Below are positions 1 to 9,627 of a stretch of DNA of 64,000 nucleotides, piece by piece. A program made the translations under genes and the position numbers. This DNA is from Scytonematopsis contorta HA4267-MV1 (GTDB taxonomy: Bacteria > Cyanobacteriota > Cyanobacteriia > Cyanobacteriales > Nostocaceae), in the NCBI GenBank assembly GCA_019359035.1, contig JAHHIC010000064.1, positions 62,001 to 126,000 on the forward strand. Direction: 5' to 3'. Under the pieces are notes generated by a model, which had not been told where the DNA came from, searched no databases, and worked only from the letters and a program-made list of their open reading frames with translations. Every line of letters starts with the position of its first letter. Position 1 is the stretch's first letter.

Positions 1-1
1 G

Positions 2-1027
2 GTAGGGCAGCCTAGTACTGGAAATAATAACAACACAGGTGCTGGAAATAACTCACCAACACCAACAACACCACCCACAACAGTTACACCAACACCAACA
101 CCGACAACACCACCCACAACAGTTACCCCAACACCAACACCGACAACACCACCCACAACAGTTACCCCAACACCAACACCGACAACACCACCCACAACAG
201 TTACACCAACACCAACACCGACACCACCACCCACAACAGTTACACCAACACCGACACCACCACCCACAACAGTTACACCAACACCGACACCACCACCCAC
301 AACAGTTACACCAACACCGACACCACCACCCACAACAGTTACACCAACACCGACACCACCACCCACAACAGTTACACCAACGCAGCCAACACCACCAACA
401 CCAGTTACGCCAACGCAGCCAACAACACCAACACCAGTTACACCAACGCAGCCAACAACACCAACACCACCAATAACGGTGAACCCAACACCAACACCAG
501 TTACACCGACCCATCCAACAACACCAACACCACCGATAACGGTGACTCCAACACCAACACCAGTTACACCAACGCAGCCAACAACACCAACACCAGTTAT
601 ACCAACGCAGCCAACAACACCAACACCACCAATAACGGTGACCCCAACACCAACACCAGTTATACCGACCCATCCAACAACACCAACACCACCAATAACG
701 GTGACCCCAACACCAACACCAGTTACACCGACGCAACCGACAATACCAACACCACCAATAACGGTTACCCCAACACCAACACCAGTTACACCGACGCAAC
801 CGACAACACCAACACCACCAATAACAGTTACCCCAACAACACCAGTTATACCGACGCAGCCAACTATACCAACAACTCCGACACCATTACCTACAGTGAT
901 ACCGATTCCAACATCACAACCAACTCCATTGCCTACGGTGACGCCTATTCCAACGGATTCAAAACCAGTAATTCCCCAGGAAACACCTCCTGTCACTCCC
1001 CCTACAACCAACCTGCCAAGCACTTAG
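2..1027 (+). CDS. Pro/Thr-repeat C-terminal tail of a protein cut by the window edge
   Basis: The frame is open from the second base of the window to TAG at 1025-1027, so about 341 C-terminal residues are visible and the start lies outside. The visible part begins VGQPSTGNNNNTGAGNN and is then almost only Pro and Thr: 13-residue units (VTPTPTPTTPPTT), then 11-residue units (VTPTPTPPPTT), then units containing PTQPTTPTP and PPITV, and a less regular PIPT-rich end. There is no Cys and no recognisable domain. Such segments usually form extended linkers or surface stalks. The function cannot be told without the missing N-terminus. Other frames across this DNA are open only because the repeats lack stop codons. 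Confidence 0.65.
   Translation, partial: VGQPSTGNNNNTGAGNNSPTPTTPPTTVTPTPTPTTPPTTVTPTPTPTTPPTTVTPTPTPTTPPTTVTPTPTPTPPPTTVTPTPTPPPTTVTPTPTPPPTTVTPTPTPPPTTVTPTPTPPPTTVTPTQPTPPTPVTPTQPTTPTPVTPTQPTTPTPPITVNPTPTPVTPTHPTTPTPPITVTPTPTPVTPTQPTTPTPVIPTQPTTPTPPITVTPTPTPVIPTHPTTPTPPITVTPTPTPVTPTQPTIPTPPITVTPTPTPVTPTQPTTPTPPITVTPTTPVIPTQPTIPTTPTPLPTVIPIPTSQPTPLPTVTPIPTDSKPVIPQETPPVTPPTTNLPST
59..880 (+). repeat. Tandem coding repeat (39-bp then 33-bp periods)
   Basis: Near-identical units built on CCACCCACAACAGTTAC follow each other with a 39-bp period at the start and a 33-bp period from about 210 to 380, then degenerate units. Both periods are multiples of three, so copy-number change keeps the frame. 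This is a likely site of length variation between strains. Confidence 0.85.
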
Positions 1028-1164
1028 CTTGAAAAATTAAAAGTGAGGTTTTTGAACCCATATCACAAAGAAAACCTCACACCCAACCGAAAACCTTCTA
1101 GAAATTAATTGGCACGTACACAAGAAACATAAATCAGTAAGCATAGTGAAATAAAAAATCGTAG

Positions 1165-1203
1165 CCCCCTCCCCGTGTACACGGTAGGTGTACGGAGAGG
1201 GGG
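1165..1203. terminator. C/G-rich hairpin after the CHASE2 kinase gene
   Basis: CCCCCTCCCCGTGTACAC (1165-1182) pairs imperfectly with GTGTACGGAGAGGGGG (1188-1203). It lies just beyond the stop codon of the minus-strand kinase, between two convergent genes. No clear T-run follows. It may be a dispersed C-rich hairpin rather than a true terminator; a related type occurs at 19596-19622. Confidence 0.4.
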
Positions 1204-1263
1204 TTGGGGGTGTGGTTTCATATAGCCATACATTAGGGTTTTATTGCTGTGGAATCACCTTCG

Positions 1264-3669
1264 TCAGCCTAAACCCCGATTAAAGACGGTATTAAGGGAA
1301 TTTCCTGAATTAGATGTATCCACCTCAGATACTATTGACCAAGGTGTGGTAGGAGTGTCAGAGTCTTCATGAAAGTCATTGTTAATCAATGCTGTATGTT
1401 GAGTTGATGAGGGGTCTTCCTTTCCGGAATTATCCAAATCCTCAAGAGCTTCTAGTGCTTGGGATGCGGATTGATAGCGATATTTCCAATCATCCAAAAC
1501 CATTTTGGTCAAAATCTCAGCAAGCATCGGGCTAACATTTGCTTTATGAGTCCATTTTAACTCAGAAGACGCATCTCTCTCTATTTCATGAGGTGCTATA
1601 CCTGTCAAGGCTTTTATACCTATCATCCCTACAGCATAAATGTCGCTACTGTATTGCGGACGACCTATACATTGTTCTGGTGGTGCGTAGCCTCTTGTTC
1701 CAATGCCTATTGTAAAGGCACTTTGGTCTGCATTTTCCATTATTTGTGTTGTCACTTGTTTGACAGCACCAAAGTCAATTAATACCAGTTTTTGGTCTGA
1801 GTGTCGTCTAATAATATTGCTGGGTTTGATATCCCGATGAATTACTCCGTGGTCATGAACAAATACTAAGGTTCGCAACAAGTCACGCAGAATTTTGATA
1901 ACAATACTTTCTGGCAAACGTTTTCCTGTTGATAGTTCCTGGCTTAATGGATGACCAAGTATATACTCTTGAATTAGATAAAATTCTTCGTCTTCTTCAA
2001 AATAAGCCAAAAGCTGGGGAATTTGTCCATGCATCCCCAATTTTTCTAATATTTGAGCTTCTAAGTTAAATAAACGTCTGGCGATTTCTAAGGCTTCTAG
2101 CTTACTATTGGCGGGTTTTAATTGCTTGACGACACATAAAGGATTTCCTGGACGCTTGGTATCTTCTGCAACGTATGTCTCACTGAAGCCACCGGAACCT
2201 AGTACTTTTGCTATTTTATAGCGTGCGTCAATTATCTTACCAGAGATTGCCATTTGTCGTTGTTCCAGTAGGTCTTTGAGGTCGTCCTGCTGGCTGAGTA
2301 TTTCTTGAACAACGCGGTCGTTAGCATATTTTTGGAAAACTTTTACCATTTGAGTTTTCCTTATCATTTCTTTTGCTACTTCTGTTCCTAGATACGATAT
2401 GCCTACCGCGCATATGCCTACTAATGGAATAGCTGTGGGAAAAATTAAACTACTATGTACAAAACTAAAGTAGCTGACGCTTGTCCAAACGCCTCCTAGT
2501 GCTAGGCTAGTAAAAAATCTTGTTACTCCTCCTTTAGTTTTGTACACAATAAAGGTACATCCCCCGACCAAAGTTAGTACAAATAAACCCTGTAGTAAGG
2601 GATTAGGAATCACTTGTACTAAAGCCCTGCCTTCCATTAAAGTAGCGATAGCATTTGCTTGAATTTCCACCCCCGACATTTCTTCCGACTCTAGAGCGCT
2701 TGGGGATATCGGTACTGGATGGTAGTCATTGGGTAATTTTGCTGTTGCCCCAATGACGACAATTTTATCTTTAAAATATTTTCCACCTTGCAAATAAGTA
2801 TTCCAGTTTTGTGGGTCGAATACATGCCAGAAGGGTATCGAGTCGAATGACCCATTTGACCCGTAATAATAAATGCGATCGCCTTTTGGTTTAGGAAAAT
2901 TTACGCCTGCAGCGCTGAGGGTTGCTTGAGCAAAGTCTGGTACTTTAGTTCTGAAATCATCATCTTTGGGCAAACTGCTTGTGAAAGCACTTCCTAATCG
3001 GTGTATTTTTCCGTCTATTTCTAAAGGAAAATTAGCGGTTCCTATAGCAACAGGTCTTTGACGAAACATTTCCTCTGGTTGACGCAGTTGTAGAAAATCA
3101 CCTTGGTGTGTCTGAGAATTTTCATAAAGAGCGGCTAAGGCAACTTTATCACCATGACGTCTTAGTGATGCCAACAACTTACGGTCATCGGACAGTCCAT
3201 AACTACTAGGTGTATCAAAAACAATATCTAATGCGACCGCACGTGCCCCAACGGCCATTAACTTATCAATTACTTTGGCGTAAGCTTCGCGTTTATAGGG
3301 AAAATTTTGTAGGGGTTCGAGGTGAGGAACTTCCAGTGGGTCTGTTTTGTAGTATTGCTCTGGTACCGAAATTGACTGGTCATCAATCGCCAAAATCACA
3401 ATTTCTTTGGGAATCTCAGAAACCTGACCACGTAGCCGAAAGAAAGCAGTGTGTGCTTGAAACTCCATCAATTTAGGTAAGTTTGACCCCGAAGCGGCAA
3501 GTAGAGCGGCAAAAACACAAGAAGCTCCAGCTAGCGAATGACCCAATCGTCCCATAATTTTGGACAGATGTGCCGATGCCGTCGAAGTCGCTCTGGTAAG
3601 TCTATTTGACGTTCGATTGGCAGATTTCAGTTTTTTATTGGTTAAGGTAGATGTAGATTCTTCTGCCAT
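1264..3669 (-). CDS. CHASE2-domain Ser/Thr protein kinase
   Basis: Membrane-bound sensor kinase of 801 residues. A Ser/Thr/Lys-rich cytoplasmic N-terminus is followed by a membrane segment at about 43-60, an extracytoplasmic CHASE2 sensor at about 65-345 (with VILAIDDQSI and DKIVVIGATA), then three membrane helices at about 358-430. The kinase domain spans about 483-745: glycine loop GSGGFS (491-496), Lys515, HRD (611-613), DFG (632-634) and a GTRGYAPPEQ activation segment, all intact, so it should be active. It is expected to phosphorylate Ser/Thr in response to an unknown external signal. This architecture is common in filamentous cyanobacteria. It stands alone and converges with the upstream repeat protein. 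Confidence 0.93.
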   Translation of the reverse strand: MAEESTSTLTNKKLKSANRTSNRLTRATSTASAHLSKIMGRLGHSLAGASCVFAALLAASGSNLPKLMEFQAHTAFFRLRGQVSEIPKEIVILAIDDQSISVPEQYYKTDPLEVPHLEPLQNFPYKREAYAKVIDKLMAVGARAVALDIVFDTPSSYGLSDDRKLLASLRRHGDKVALAALYENSQTHQGDFLQLRQPEEMFRQRPVAIGTANFPLEIDGKIHRLGSAFTSSLPKDDDFRTKVPDFAQATLSAAGVNFPKPKGDRIYYYGSNGSFDSIPFWHVFDPQNWNTYLQGGKYFKDKIVVIGATAKLPNDYHPVPISPSALESEEMSGVEIQANAIATLMEGRALVQVIPNPLLQGLFVLTLVGGCTFIVYKTKGGVTRFFTSLALGGVWTSVSYFSFVHSSLIFPTAIPLVGICAVGISYLGTEVAKEMIRKTQMVKVFQKYANDRVVQEILSQQDDLKDLLEQRQMAISGKIIDARYKIAKVLGSGGFSETYVAEDTKRPGNPLCVVKQLKPANSKLEALEIARRLFNLEAQILEKLGMHGQIPQLLAYFEEDEEFYLIQEYILGHPLSQELSTGKRLPESIVIKILRDLLRTLVFVHDHGVIHRDIKPSNIIRRHSDQKLVLIDFGAVKQVTTQIMENADQSAFTIGIGTRGYAPPEQCIGRPQYSSDIYAVGMIGIKALTGIAPHEIERDASSELKWTHKANVSPMLAEILTKMVLDDWKYRYQSASQALEALEDLDNSGKEDPSSTQHTALINNDFHEDSDTPTTPWSIVSEVDTSNSGNSLNTVFNRGLG

Positions 3670-4843
3670 ATCGTCTTACCAAATTGTTTATGTATAACGA
3701 CTCTTTTTGCTGACTCAACAATTTTAAATTTTACACTTGAGAGTACAGATTTTAGAATAATGCGTGTTTTTTTTGTTACAGTTTTTCGATTTCAAGTATG
3801 GACTAAATCCATTCTCTAGAACTGTGCAGCTAAAACCCTGTATTTAGCTGCATTGTCAATGTAAAATCTAAAATCCACAATCAAAAATAGGGCGATAAAT
3901 TAGGGAAATTTACTCAATTGGAGAGTAAAATTTAATTGATTATCATATATAACTTTATACTACTCCATATTCCCTATGATATTTGTGTTTCGGTGTCATT
4001 GGTGTCGGCTGTTTGCAGCTTCGCGAAAAAACACCTCAATTAATAGACTTCGCTACCCACTGTAATTGTTCCGCAACTGTTTGAGTAGTTGTGAATTAGT
4101 AATTATGAATTATAAGTATATTCTGGGGCTACCCCCGCAATCCCGGGAAAAGGTGGTGTAAACCTCATTACGAGTCCATCGTGAGTATATTAGCACTGAG
4201 GATTGTTGCTGTGATAGCGCTGATTAGCATACTACAACGCCTCAGATACTCAATTGGGTAAAGATAATAATTTGACAAAGCTTACGTAGGATTGTTCGCA
4301 TACCCTACTTTTTTAATAACTCAGCAACTAACCTATAACCTCAGATTATGAAAAACTTACTTTTGACTTTTTTTATGGATGTGGCTAACTTTTTGTGGAT
4401 AAATGCTACTTGTAATTGATTTCCAAACACAGAATTACAAAGTAACTCGTAAAGTGGCTTTTTATAACAGTTCCCACTCACTAGGTCATTACTTGAGTCC
4501 AATTGATGATGAGGATGAGTCAACATTTATCTTTTAGTGAGATACACATACCTCTTTGGGGGTAAACTTAACTTATATAGAGTTAACAATAGTGTTATTA
4601 AGTCAATTTTATTGGTAAATTTTAATCACAGGGTGCAACATACCGCGCTTGTCTTAAGCTATAACACCATTTGCCAAATTTAGTAAAGTCTCTTGTTAAA
4701 GTCTATATTATGTATTGAAAGAGGATAGATAAAACCTATACATGAAAATTCACTTTATAGATATTAGCATATTTGTCATTTTATAATTGCTATAATCGGT
4801 TATTCCATCTTAAATTGATTTCTTTATATTTAGGTGTAACGTA
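3670..4843. other. 1.2-kb intergenic region without convincing protein gene
   Basis: A+T-rich gap between the divergent CHASE2 kinase and the NYN gene. The 61-codon minus-strand frame at 4341-4526 has no recognisable motif and was not accepted. The only structured stretch I see is around 4130-4250, a G+C-richer island with a hairpin (listed separately). Nothing matches RNase P RNA, tmRNA or SRP RNA motifs that I can recognise. Confidence 0.6.
4196..4245. ncRNA. Possible structured RNA (interrupted hairpin)
   Basis: CTGAGG (4196-4201) pairs with CCTCAG (4240-4245); inside it TTGT pairs with ACAA and TGCT with AGCA, closing on a loop that carries the palindrome AGCGCT. It lies in a G+C-richer island in an otherwise A+T-rich gap. 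The strand is unknown and no terminator T-run follows. This rests on structure alone. Confidence 0.25.
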
Positions 4844-5368
4844 ATGGGTATTCCAATGAATCGTCTGTCTATTTTTGTAGACGGAAACAATATGTTCTAT
4901 GCTCAACAAAAAAATGGCTGGTTTTTTGATCCGCGAAGAGTTTTAGACTATTTTAGGCATGAACAAGCAGAAACGACGTTAATCAACGCATTTTGGTACA
5001 CAGGCTTAAAAGACCCGCAAGACCAAAGAGGATTTAGAGACGCTTTAATTAGTTTAGGGTATACAGTCAGAACTAAAATTCTAAAAGAATATTATGATGA
5101 TAACTCTGGTCGCTACTCACAAAAAGCTAATTTAGATATAGAAATTGTCGTCGATATGTTTAATACGGTAGACCAATATGACAGAGTAGTTTTATTTAGT
5201 GGAGATGGAGATTTTGAAAGAGCAATTGAATTATTACGTTCTAAAAATACCCATATAACTGTAGTGTCCACAGAGGGAATGATAGCGAGAGAATTACGTA
5301 ATGCTACGGATAGATATATAGATTTAAATGATATTCGCCCAGTTATAGAAAAAGTCGATGGGCAATAA
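4844..5368 (+). CDS. LabA-like NYN-domain protein (DUF88)
   Basis: A 174-residue single-domain NYN (PIN-like) protein. The acidic motifs of the fold are present: IFVDGNNMF near the N-terminus and LFSGDGDFERAI in the second half, with DIEIVVDMF between them. The family includes LabA, a cyanobacterial clock-output protein, and putative metal-dependent ribonucleases; which role applies here cannot be told. An internal Met at residue 5 (4856) is an equally plausible start. It sits about 100 bp upstream of leuA on the same strand, probably independent of it. Confidence 0.85.
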   Translation: MGIPMNRLSIFVDGNNMFYAQQKNGWFFDPRRVLDYFRHEQAETTLINAFWYTGLKDPQDQRGFRDALISLGYTVRTKILKEYYDDNSGRYSQKANLDIEIVVDMFNTVDQYDRVVLFSGDGDFERAIELLRSKNTHITVVSTEGMIARELRNATDRYIDLNDIRPVIEKVDGQ

Positions 5369-5468
5369 TCTTAATAATTATTTACATAATTAAAAGTAAA
5401 ATATCTAAAAGTTGAAGATATTTGAAGCAAACACTAAAAAACAAAAACAAAACTAACTCTAAAGTCTA

Positions 5469-7064
5469 ATGAACGCTAAACCTGAAAGAATTATCATTTT
5501 TGACACAACATTGCGTGATGGCGAGCAAAGCCCAGGTGCGACTTTAAATATTGAGGAGAAGTTAACAATAGCGAAGCAACTAGCACGTTTGGGAGTAGAC
5601 ATAATAGAAGCCGGTTTCGCTTTTGCTAGTCCAGGAGATTTTGAAGCGGTAAGTAAGATAGCCCAAAGTGTAGGTAAAGAAGACGGTCCAGTGATTTGTA
5701 GTTTGGCACGAGCGCGACGTGATGATATTAAAACTGCCGCAGAAGCAATTAAAGGTGCTGCAAAAGGACGAATTCATACTTTTATTGCCACTTCTGATAT
5801 CCACTTGCAGTACAAACTCAAGAAAAATCGCCAAGAAGTATTGGCGCTAGCAGAAGAAATGGTAGCCTATGCTAAGAGTTTTACTGCTGATGTGGAATTT
5901 TCTCCAGAAGATGCGGGACGTTCTGACCCAGAATTTCTATATCAGGTACTGGAAAAAGCAATAGCGGCAGGAGCAACAACCGTCAATATTCCCGATACAG
6001 TAGGTTATTTGACTCCCAGCGAATTTGGAGCATTGATAAAAGGCATCAAAGATAACGTCCGCAACATAGACCAAGCAATAATCTCAGTTCATGGACACAA
6101 CGATTTAGGCTTAGCCGTTGCCAATTTTTTAGAGGCAGTCAAAAACGGCGCACGCCAGTTAGAATGTACTATTAATGGTATTGGTGAGCGTGCAGGAAAC
6201 GCAGCTTTAGAAGAGTTGGTTATGGCGTTGCACGTACGACGACAATACTACAACTCATTTTTGGGAAGACCTATTGAGTCCGAAGAGCCGTTGACAAATA
6301 TTGATACGCGACAAATATATAAAACATCGCGTCTGGTTTCTAATTTAACAGGGATGTTGGTACAGCCAAACAAAGCTATCGTAGGGGCTAATGCCTTTGC
6401 CCACGAGTCTGGTATTCATCAAGATGGTGTATTAAAAAACAAACTGACTTATGAAATTATGGATGCCCAACTGATTGGGTTAACCGAAAATCAAATAGTT
6501 TTGGGTAAACTTTCCGGAAGAAATGCCTTCCGCAGTCGTTTGCGGGAATTGGGCTACGAATTATCAGAAAATGAGTTAAATAAAGCTTTTGTCCGCTTTA
6601 AGGAAATTGCTGACAAAAAGAAAGATATAACAGATTGGGACTTGGAGGCTATAGTTAACGACGAAATCCAACAAGCACCAGATTTGTTTAAATTAGAGTT
6701 GGTACAAGTTTCCTGTGGTTCTAATGCCAAACCCACTGCAACTGTTACCCTTAGAAATCCTAATGGTGAAGAATTAATTGATGCTGCGATTGGTACTGGG
6801 CCTGTGGATGCAGTTTACAAAGCCATTAATAGAGTTGTAAATGTACCGAATGAATTGATTGAATTCTCAGTGCAATCAGTTACAGCAGGCATTGACGCTA
6901 TTGGGGAAGTAACAATCAGGTTGCGCTTTGAAGATAAAGTATTTTCAGGTAATGCAGCAAACACTGACATTATTGCTGCTTCCGCACAAGCCTATATAAA
7001 TGCGCTTAACAAGTTGTATTTGAGTTTGCAAAATCCTCGTCATAAAGCAGAGGCTGCTGCGTAA
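5469..7064 (+). CDS. leuA: 2-isopropylmalate synthase
   Basis: First committed enzyme of leucine synthesis: it condenses acetyl-CoA with 2-oxoisovalerate. At 531 residues it has the usual bacterial length. The TIM-barrel catalytic domain opens with [14 protein letters not shown] and carries the metal-binding [12 protein letters not shown] motif and the [13 protein letters not shown] segment. The C-terminal LeuA regulatory domain (leucine feedback) is complete and includes [11 protein letters not shown]. The ATG is followed directly by a family-typical N-terminus. The gene is monocistronic, and its stop codon is followed at once by short repeats. Confidence 0.97.
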   Translation: MNAKPERIIIFDTTLRDGEQSPGATLNIEEKLTIAKQLARLGVDIIEAGFAFASPGDFEAVSKIAQSVGKEDGPVICSLARARRDDIKTAAEAIKGAAKGRIHTFIATSDIHLQYKLKKNRQEVLALAEEMVAYAKSFTADVEFSPEDAGRSDPEFLYQVLEKAIAAGATTVNIPDTVGYLTPSEFGALIKGIKDNVRNIDQAIISVHGHNDLGLAVANFLEAVKNGARQLECTINGIGERAGNAALEELVMALHVRRQYYNSFLGRPIESEEPLTNIDTRQIYKTSRLVSNLTGMLVQPNKAIVGANAFAHESGIHQDGVLKNKLTYEIMDAQLIGLTENQIVLGKLSGRNAFRSRLRELGYELSENELNKAFVRFKEIADKKKDITDWDLEAIVNDEIQQAPDLFKLELVQVSCGSNAKPTATVTLRNPNGEELIDAAIGTGPVDAVYKAINRVVNVPNELIEFSVQSVTAGIDAIGEVTIRLRFEDKVFSGNAANTDIIAASAQAYINALNKLYLSLQNPRHKAEAAA

Positions 7065-7066
7065 AG

Positions 7067-7160
7067 TGGGGAATTGGTAATGGGTAATTGGTAATTGGTA
7101 ATGGGTAATTGGTAAATATTTCAAGGAGCAAGCAACCACCAATTCCCGATTAGCAATTCC
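7067..7160. repeat. Heptamer repeats forming an inverted arm pair
   Basis: Units of GGTAATT / GGGTAAT run from 7067 to about 7113 and complementary CCAATTCCCAATTCCCA units end the segment at about 7157, so the spacer between leuA and the convergent HTH gene can fold into a long hairpin. It could serve as a two-way transcription stop. Confidence 0.7.
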
Positions 7161-7177
7161 CAATTCCCAATTCCCAT

Positions 7178-8332
7178 TTAATTAAGCGCTTCAGGAGCAG
7201 AAATCCCAGCACCAACAGAGACTCCACGGTTATTGGATTTGAGTCCTGGTTTTGCTGTTGCTTCTTTGTCGCGATTTGATTGAGTTACAGATGGTGAAGT
7301 TGGGGTCGTATTGTCTGGATTCAGCAATCGATGTTCAGTTCCACTTTGGGACAACATCGATAATCCTCCCACAGCTCCAGCTACAAGTGCAGTATATCCA
7401 AAGTACAAATGTACGGGACTGAGTTGCATTCCTAATCCAGCGTTCGTTTTATCTTGATACCAAGAAGCGGGTATAACAGTTTTGCTCGGTTCGGGTGCTG
7501 GTAAAGATGCTGCTAATTTTGTGCCATTTAAACCTAAAGCATTGGCTGTTACTCTAATAAAACCACGTATAAATACATCTTCGGGTAAAGCTTCCAACTC
7601 ACCATTCTCTAACGCTTGCATCTGATGGATTGGTACATGAGTGTAAACGTTTAATTGTTCTAGAGAAAAACCACGGTCAAGACGTGCTTGTTTTAGCTCT
7701 TGTCCTATTTCAGACAATATCTTTAAACGTTGTTCAACTGCTAATTGCTTGTCAAGCTCTGCTTGCTTAGCTTTGCTATGGGGTTTAAACCACCCTTTTG
7801 ACGAAGAATCTTTGGCTTTTTCCTCTGTATTTATTGCTGAAGAATTTGCCATATTTTTTAACACCTCGGTCTTTGTGGAAGCATTATTTACTTCATCGTT
7901 TGTAACATAGTCTACAGGATGATTGTCAATACTTTCCACAGAGAATTGTTGGTGTGATTTAACACTAGTTAAGCACTGTGATAAATCGTTAGACTGTTCT
8001 CCGAATGAGTTAGAATTCGTTTGTTCCGAGACAGTGCTTGCTTCACTTTCAGTGTTAGATTCTTGGTTAAAATTAGTAAATTTATGGTGATTTTGAGCAA
8101 ATTGCTTAAATGCTAAACTAATTGCTTCTCTACCGACAGCTTTGAATAAAAAATTAGCTTGTTCCGCAGATTCACCAAGCATCTTTTGCATTGTTGCTAT
8201 GGCAATACGGTAAACTTTACTACGGTGTAGTTCACCTTCTATATCACCTAGGAGAGAACGCAACTCATCACGAGAAATTTCAATAGTGGGTTGTCCAGGT
8301 ATTTGTAAAGAATATGTAGTTGCCATAGTCAT
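7178..8332 (-). CDS. RodZ-like helix-turn-helix membrane protein
   Basis: Protein of 384 residues. The N-terminal ~90 residues form a conserved-looking helical domain, followed by a Ser/Asn-rich linker. A RodZ-type HTH (HTH_25) begins near ILSEIGQELKQARLDRGFSL and ends with LPEDVFIRGFIRVTANALGL. A single hydrophobic segment (YFGYTALVAGAVGGLSML) follows, then a Pro/Thr/Ser-rich tail. RodZ anchors MreB in rod-shaped bacteria; in cyanobacteria such proteins are only inferred to have a cell-shape or regulatory role. A second protein with the same HTH is encoded at 9628-10686. Confidence 0.8.
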   Translation of the reverse strand: MTMATTYSLQIPGQPTIEISRDELRSLLGDIEGELHRSKVYRIAIATMQKMLGESAEQANFLFKAVGREAISLAFKQFAQNHHKFTNFNQESNTESEASTVSEQTNSNSFGEQSNDLSQCLTSVKSHQQFSVESIDNHPVDYVTNDEVNNASTKTEVLKNMANSSAINTEEKAKDSSSKGWFKPHSKAKQAELDKQLAVEQRLKILSEIGQELKQARLDRGFSLEQLNVYTHVPIHQMQALENGELEALPEDVFIRGFIRVTANALGLNGTKLAASLPAPEPSKTVIPASWYQDKTNAGLGMQLSPVHLYFGYTALVAGAVGGLSMLSQSGTEHRLLNPDNTTPTSPSVTQSNRDKEATAKPGLKSNNRGVSVGAGISAPEALN

Positions 8333-8585
8333 TTTGTGAAGCCTCTCGGAGATAAGAAAAAATTTTAGTATTACCTGTGTAATTTCTTCTGTTGTCTGTA
8401 GACTTTTCCGGAGAGTTATGTATAATTTCCAGGCTAATTACAAAAATATTAAAAGTTATTACTTACGTGACAAATATATCATTAGGTAGTTGTCAGCCAT
8501 AAGTTATTGGTTGCTAATACTTATTTCTTAACTTCCAATAACTTAATCAGCTACTGACAACTGACTAATAATTACTGACCAATGA

Positions 8586-9476
8586 CTAATATTCAACAAA
8601 CACCTCTTCCAGAAAGGATTTGATGGCTTGTATATATTGAGAGGGAGCAAAATTTGCTACGTTATTATGTCCTGCACCGGTTATTAAAATTAACTGTTTT
8701 GGTTCGGGAGCAGCATTATATAGTTGTTCGCTCATAAATGCTGGTATTGTAGAATCCGCTGTGCCATGAATAAATAAGATGGGCATCTTCAATTTTGATA
8801 CCTTGTCAATCGATTCAAAGCCCTGTGTTAAGATTAAATCGACGGGAAACATCCAAAAAGTGTTCCGGTAATCTATCACTTTTCTGATTGATGTAAAAGT
8901 ACTTTCCACGATTAACCCAGCTGCATCTGGATATTTTGCTGCTAAATCAATGGCAATCGCACCACCCAGAGAATGTCCGTAAATCAAGATTTGACTAGGT
9001 AGGATTTTTTTGTCTTTTACTAGATAATCCCAAGCGGTGGCTGCATCTTGGTACACTTGCACTTCTGAAGGGAAACTACCTTCGCTACGTCCATAACCTC
9101 GATAGTCAATTAGCAGCACCGAAAACCCCATCTGCTGAAATATTTTTGCCTGAGCAATATTTGCACCAATGTTGAATCCGTTTCCGTGTAAATACAGTAA
9201 TATTTTGCTTTCTGGTTGGTTTGCCTTTATCCACCAACCGTGAATCCGCTCTGCTTTACCAGTGCTATTAAACACAGGTAACCAAACTTCTTCATACTGT
9301 AGATTAAATAATTCTGGTGTTTTTTCAATCACGGCTGTGGGGACAAAAATCATCCTTGTTTGTATAAAGGACAAAAAAACACATGCGGAAGTATACAGGA
9401 ATGCCGCGAACATTACTGCCCAAAGTAGTTTCATAAATAATAGTTGTATAGGATGTTGCAGCTTTTTTCTCTTCAT
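8586..9476 (-). CDS. Alpha/beta hydrolase (Bem46/ABHD-like)
   Basis: Hydrolase of 296 residues with an N-terminal membrane anchor (about 15-38). The oxyanion segment LYLHGNG lies near 95-100, the nucleophile elbow is GHSLGG (Ser169), and the likely acid and base are Asp241 (HGTADSTIP) and His270 (GAGHNN). RGYGRSEG is typical of the Bem46/ABHD13 group. The triad is intact, so a serine hydrolase acting on an ester or acyl substrate at the membrane is expected; the substrate is unknown. It lies between two RodZ-like genes. Confidence 0.9.
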   Translation of the reverse strand: MKRKKLQHPIQLLFMKLLWAVMFAAFLYTSACVFLSFIQTRMIFVPTAVIEKTPELFNLQYEEVWLPVFNSTGKAERIHGWWIKANQPESKILLYLHGNGFNIGANIAQAKIFQQMGFSVLLIDYRGYGRSEGSFPSEVQVYQDAATAWDYLVKDKKILPSQILIYGHSLGGAIAIDLAAKYPDAAGLIVESTFTSIRKVIDYRNTFWMFPVDLILTQGFESIDKVSKLKMPILFIHGTADSTIPAFMSEQLYNAAPEPKQLILITGAGHNNVANFAPSQYIQAIKSFLEEVFVEY

Positions 9477-9627
9477 GTAAGTATTTGTAAATACAGTTAC
9501 ATAATAATCTTTACCAAAACGGAAGGTTTTGGTATTTTCTAAGTAGAAATAATTTGTGCAACAATTATCAAAAGATAACGGTTGTAATTTAGTAAATTAA
9601 TATACATTTATTTCGGTACTGATTTTA

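Noticed and set aside
39-476. Plus-strand His/Gln-rich frame at the left edge
   Set aside because: Same repeat in another frame; the Pro/Thr frame is open across the edge and continues 550 bp further into less repetitive sequence.
53-799. Long minus-strand frame rich in Cys and Trp over the Pro/Thr repeat
   Set aside because: It is the complement of a low-complexity array without stop codons; composition (CWCW repeats) is not that of a real protein. The plus frame giving Pro/Thr is far more plausible.
4341-4526. 61-residue minus-strand ORF in the 1.2-kb gap
   Set aside because: No motif, no ribosome site, A+T-rich chance frame.
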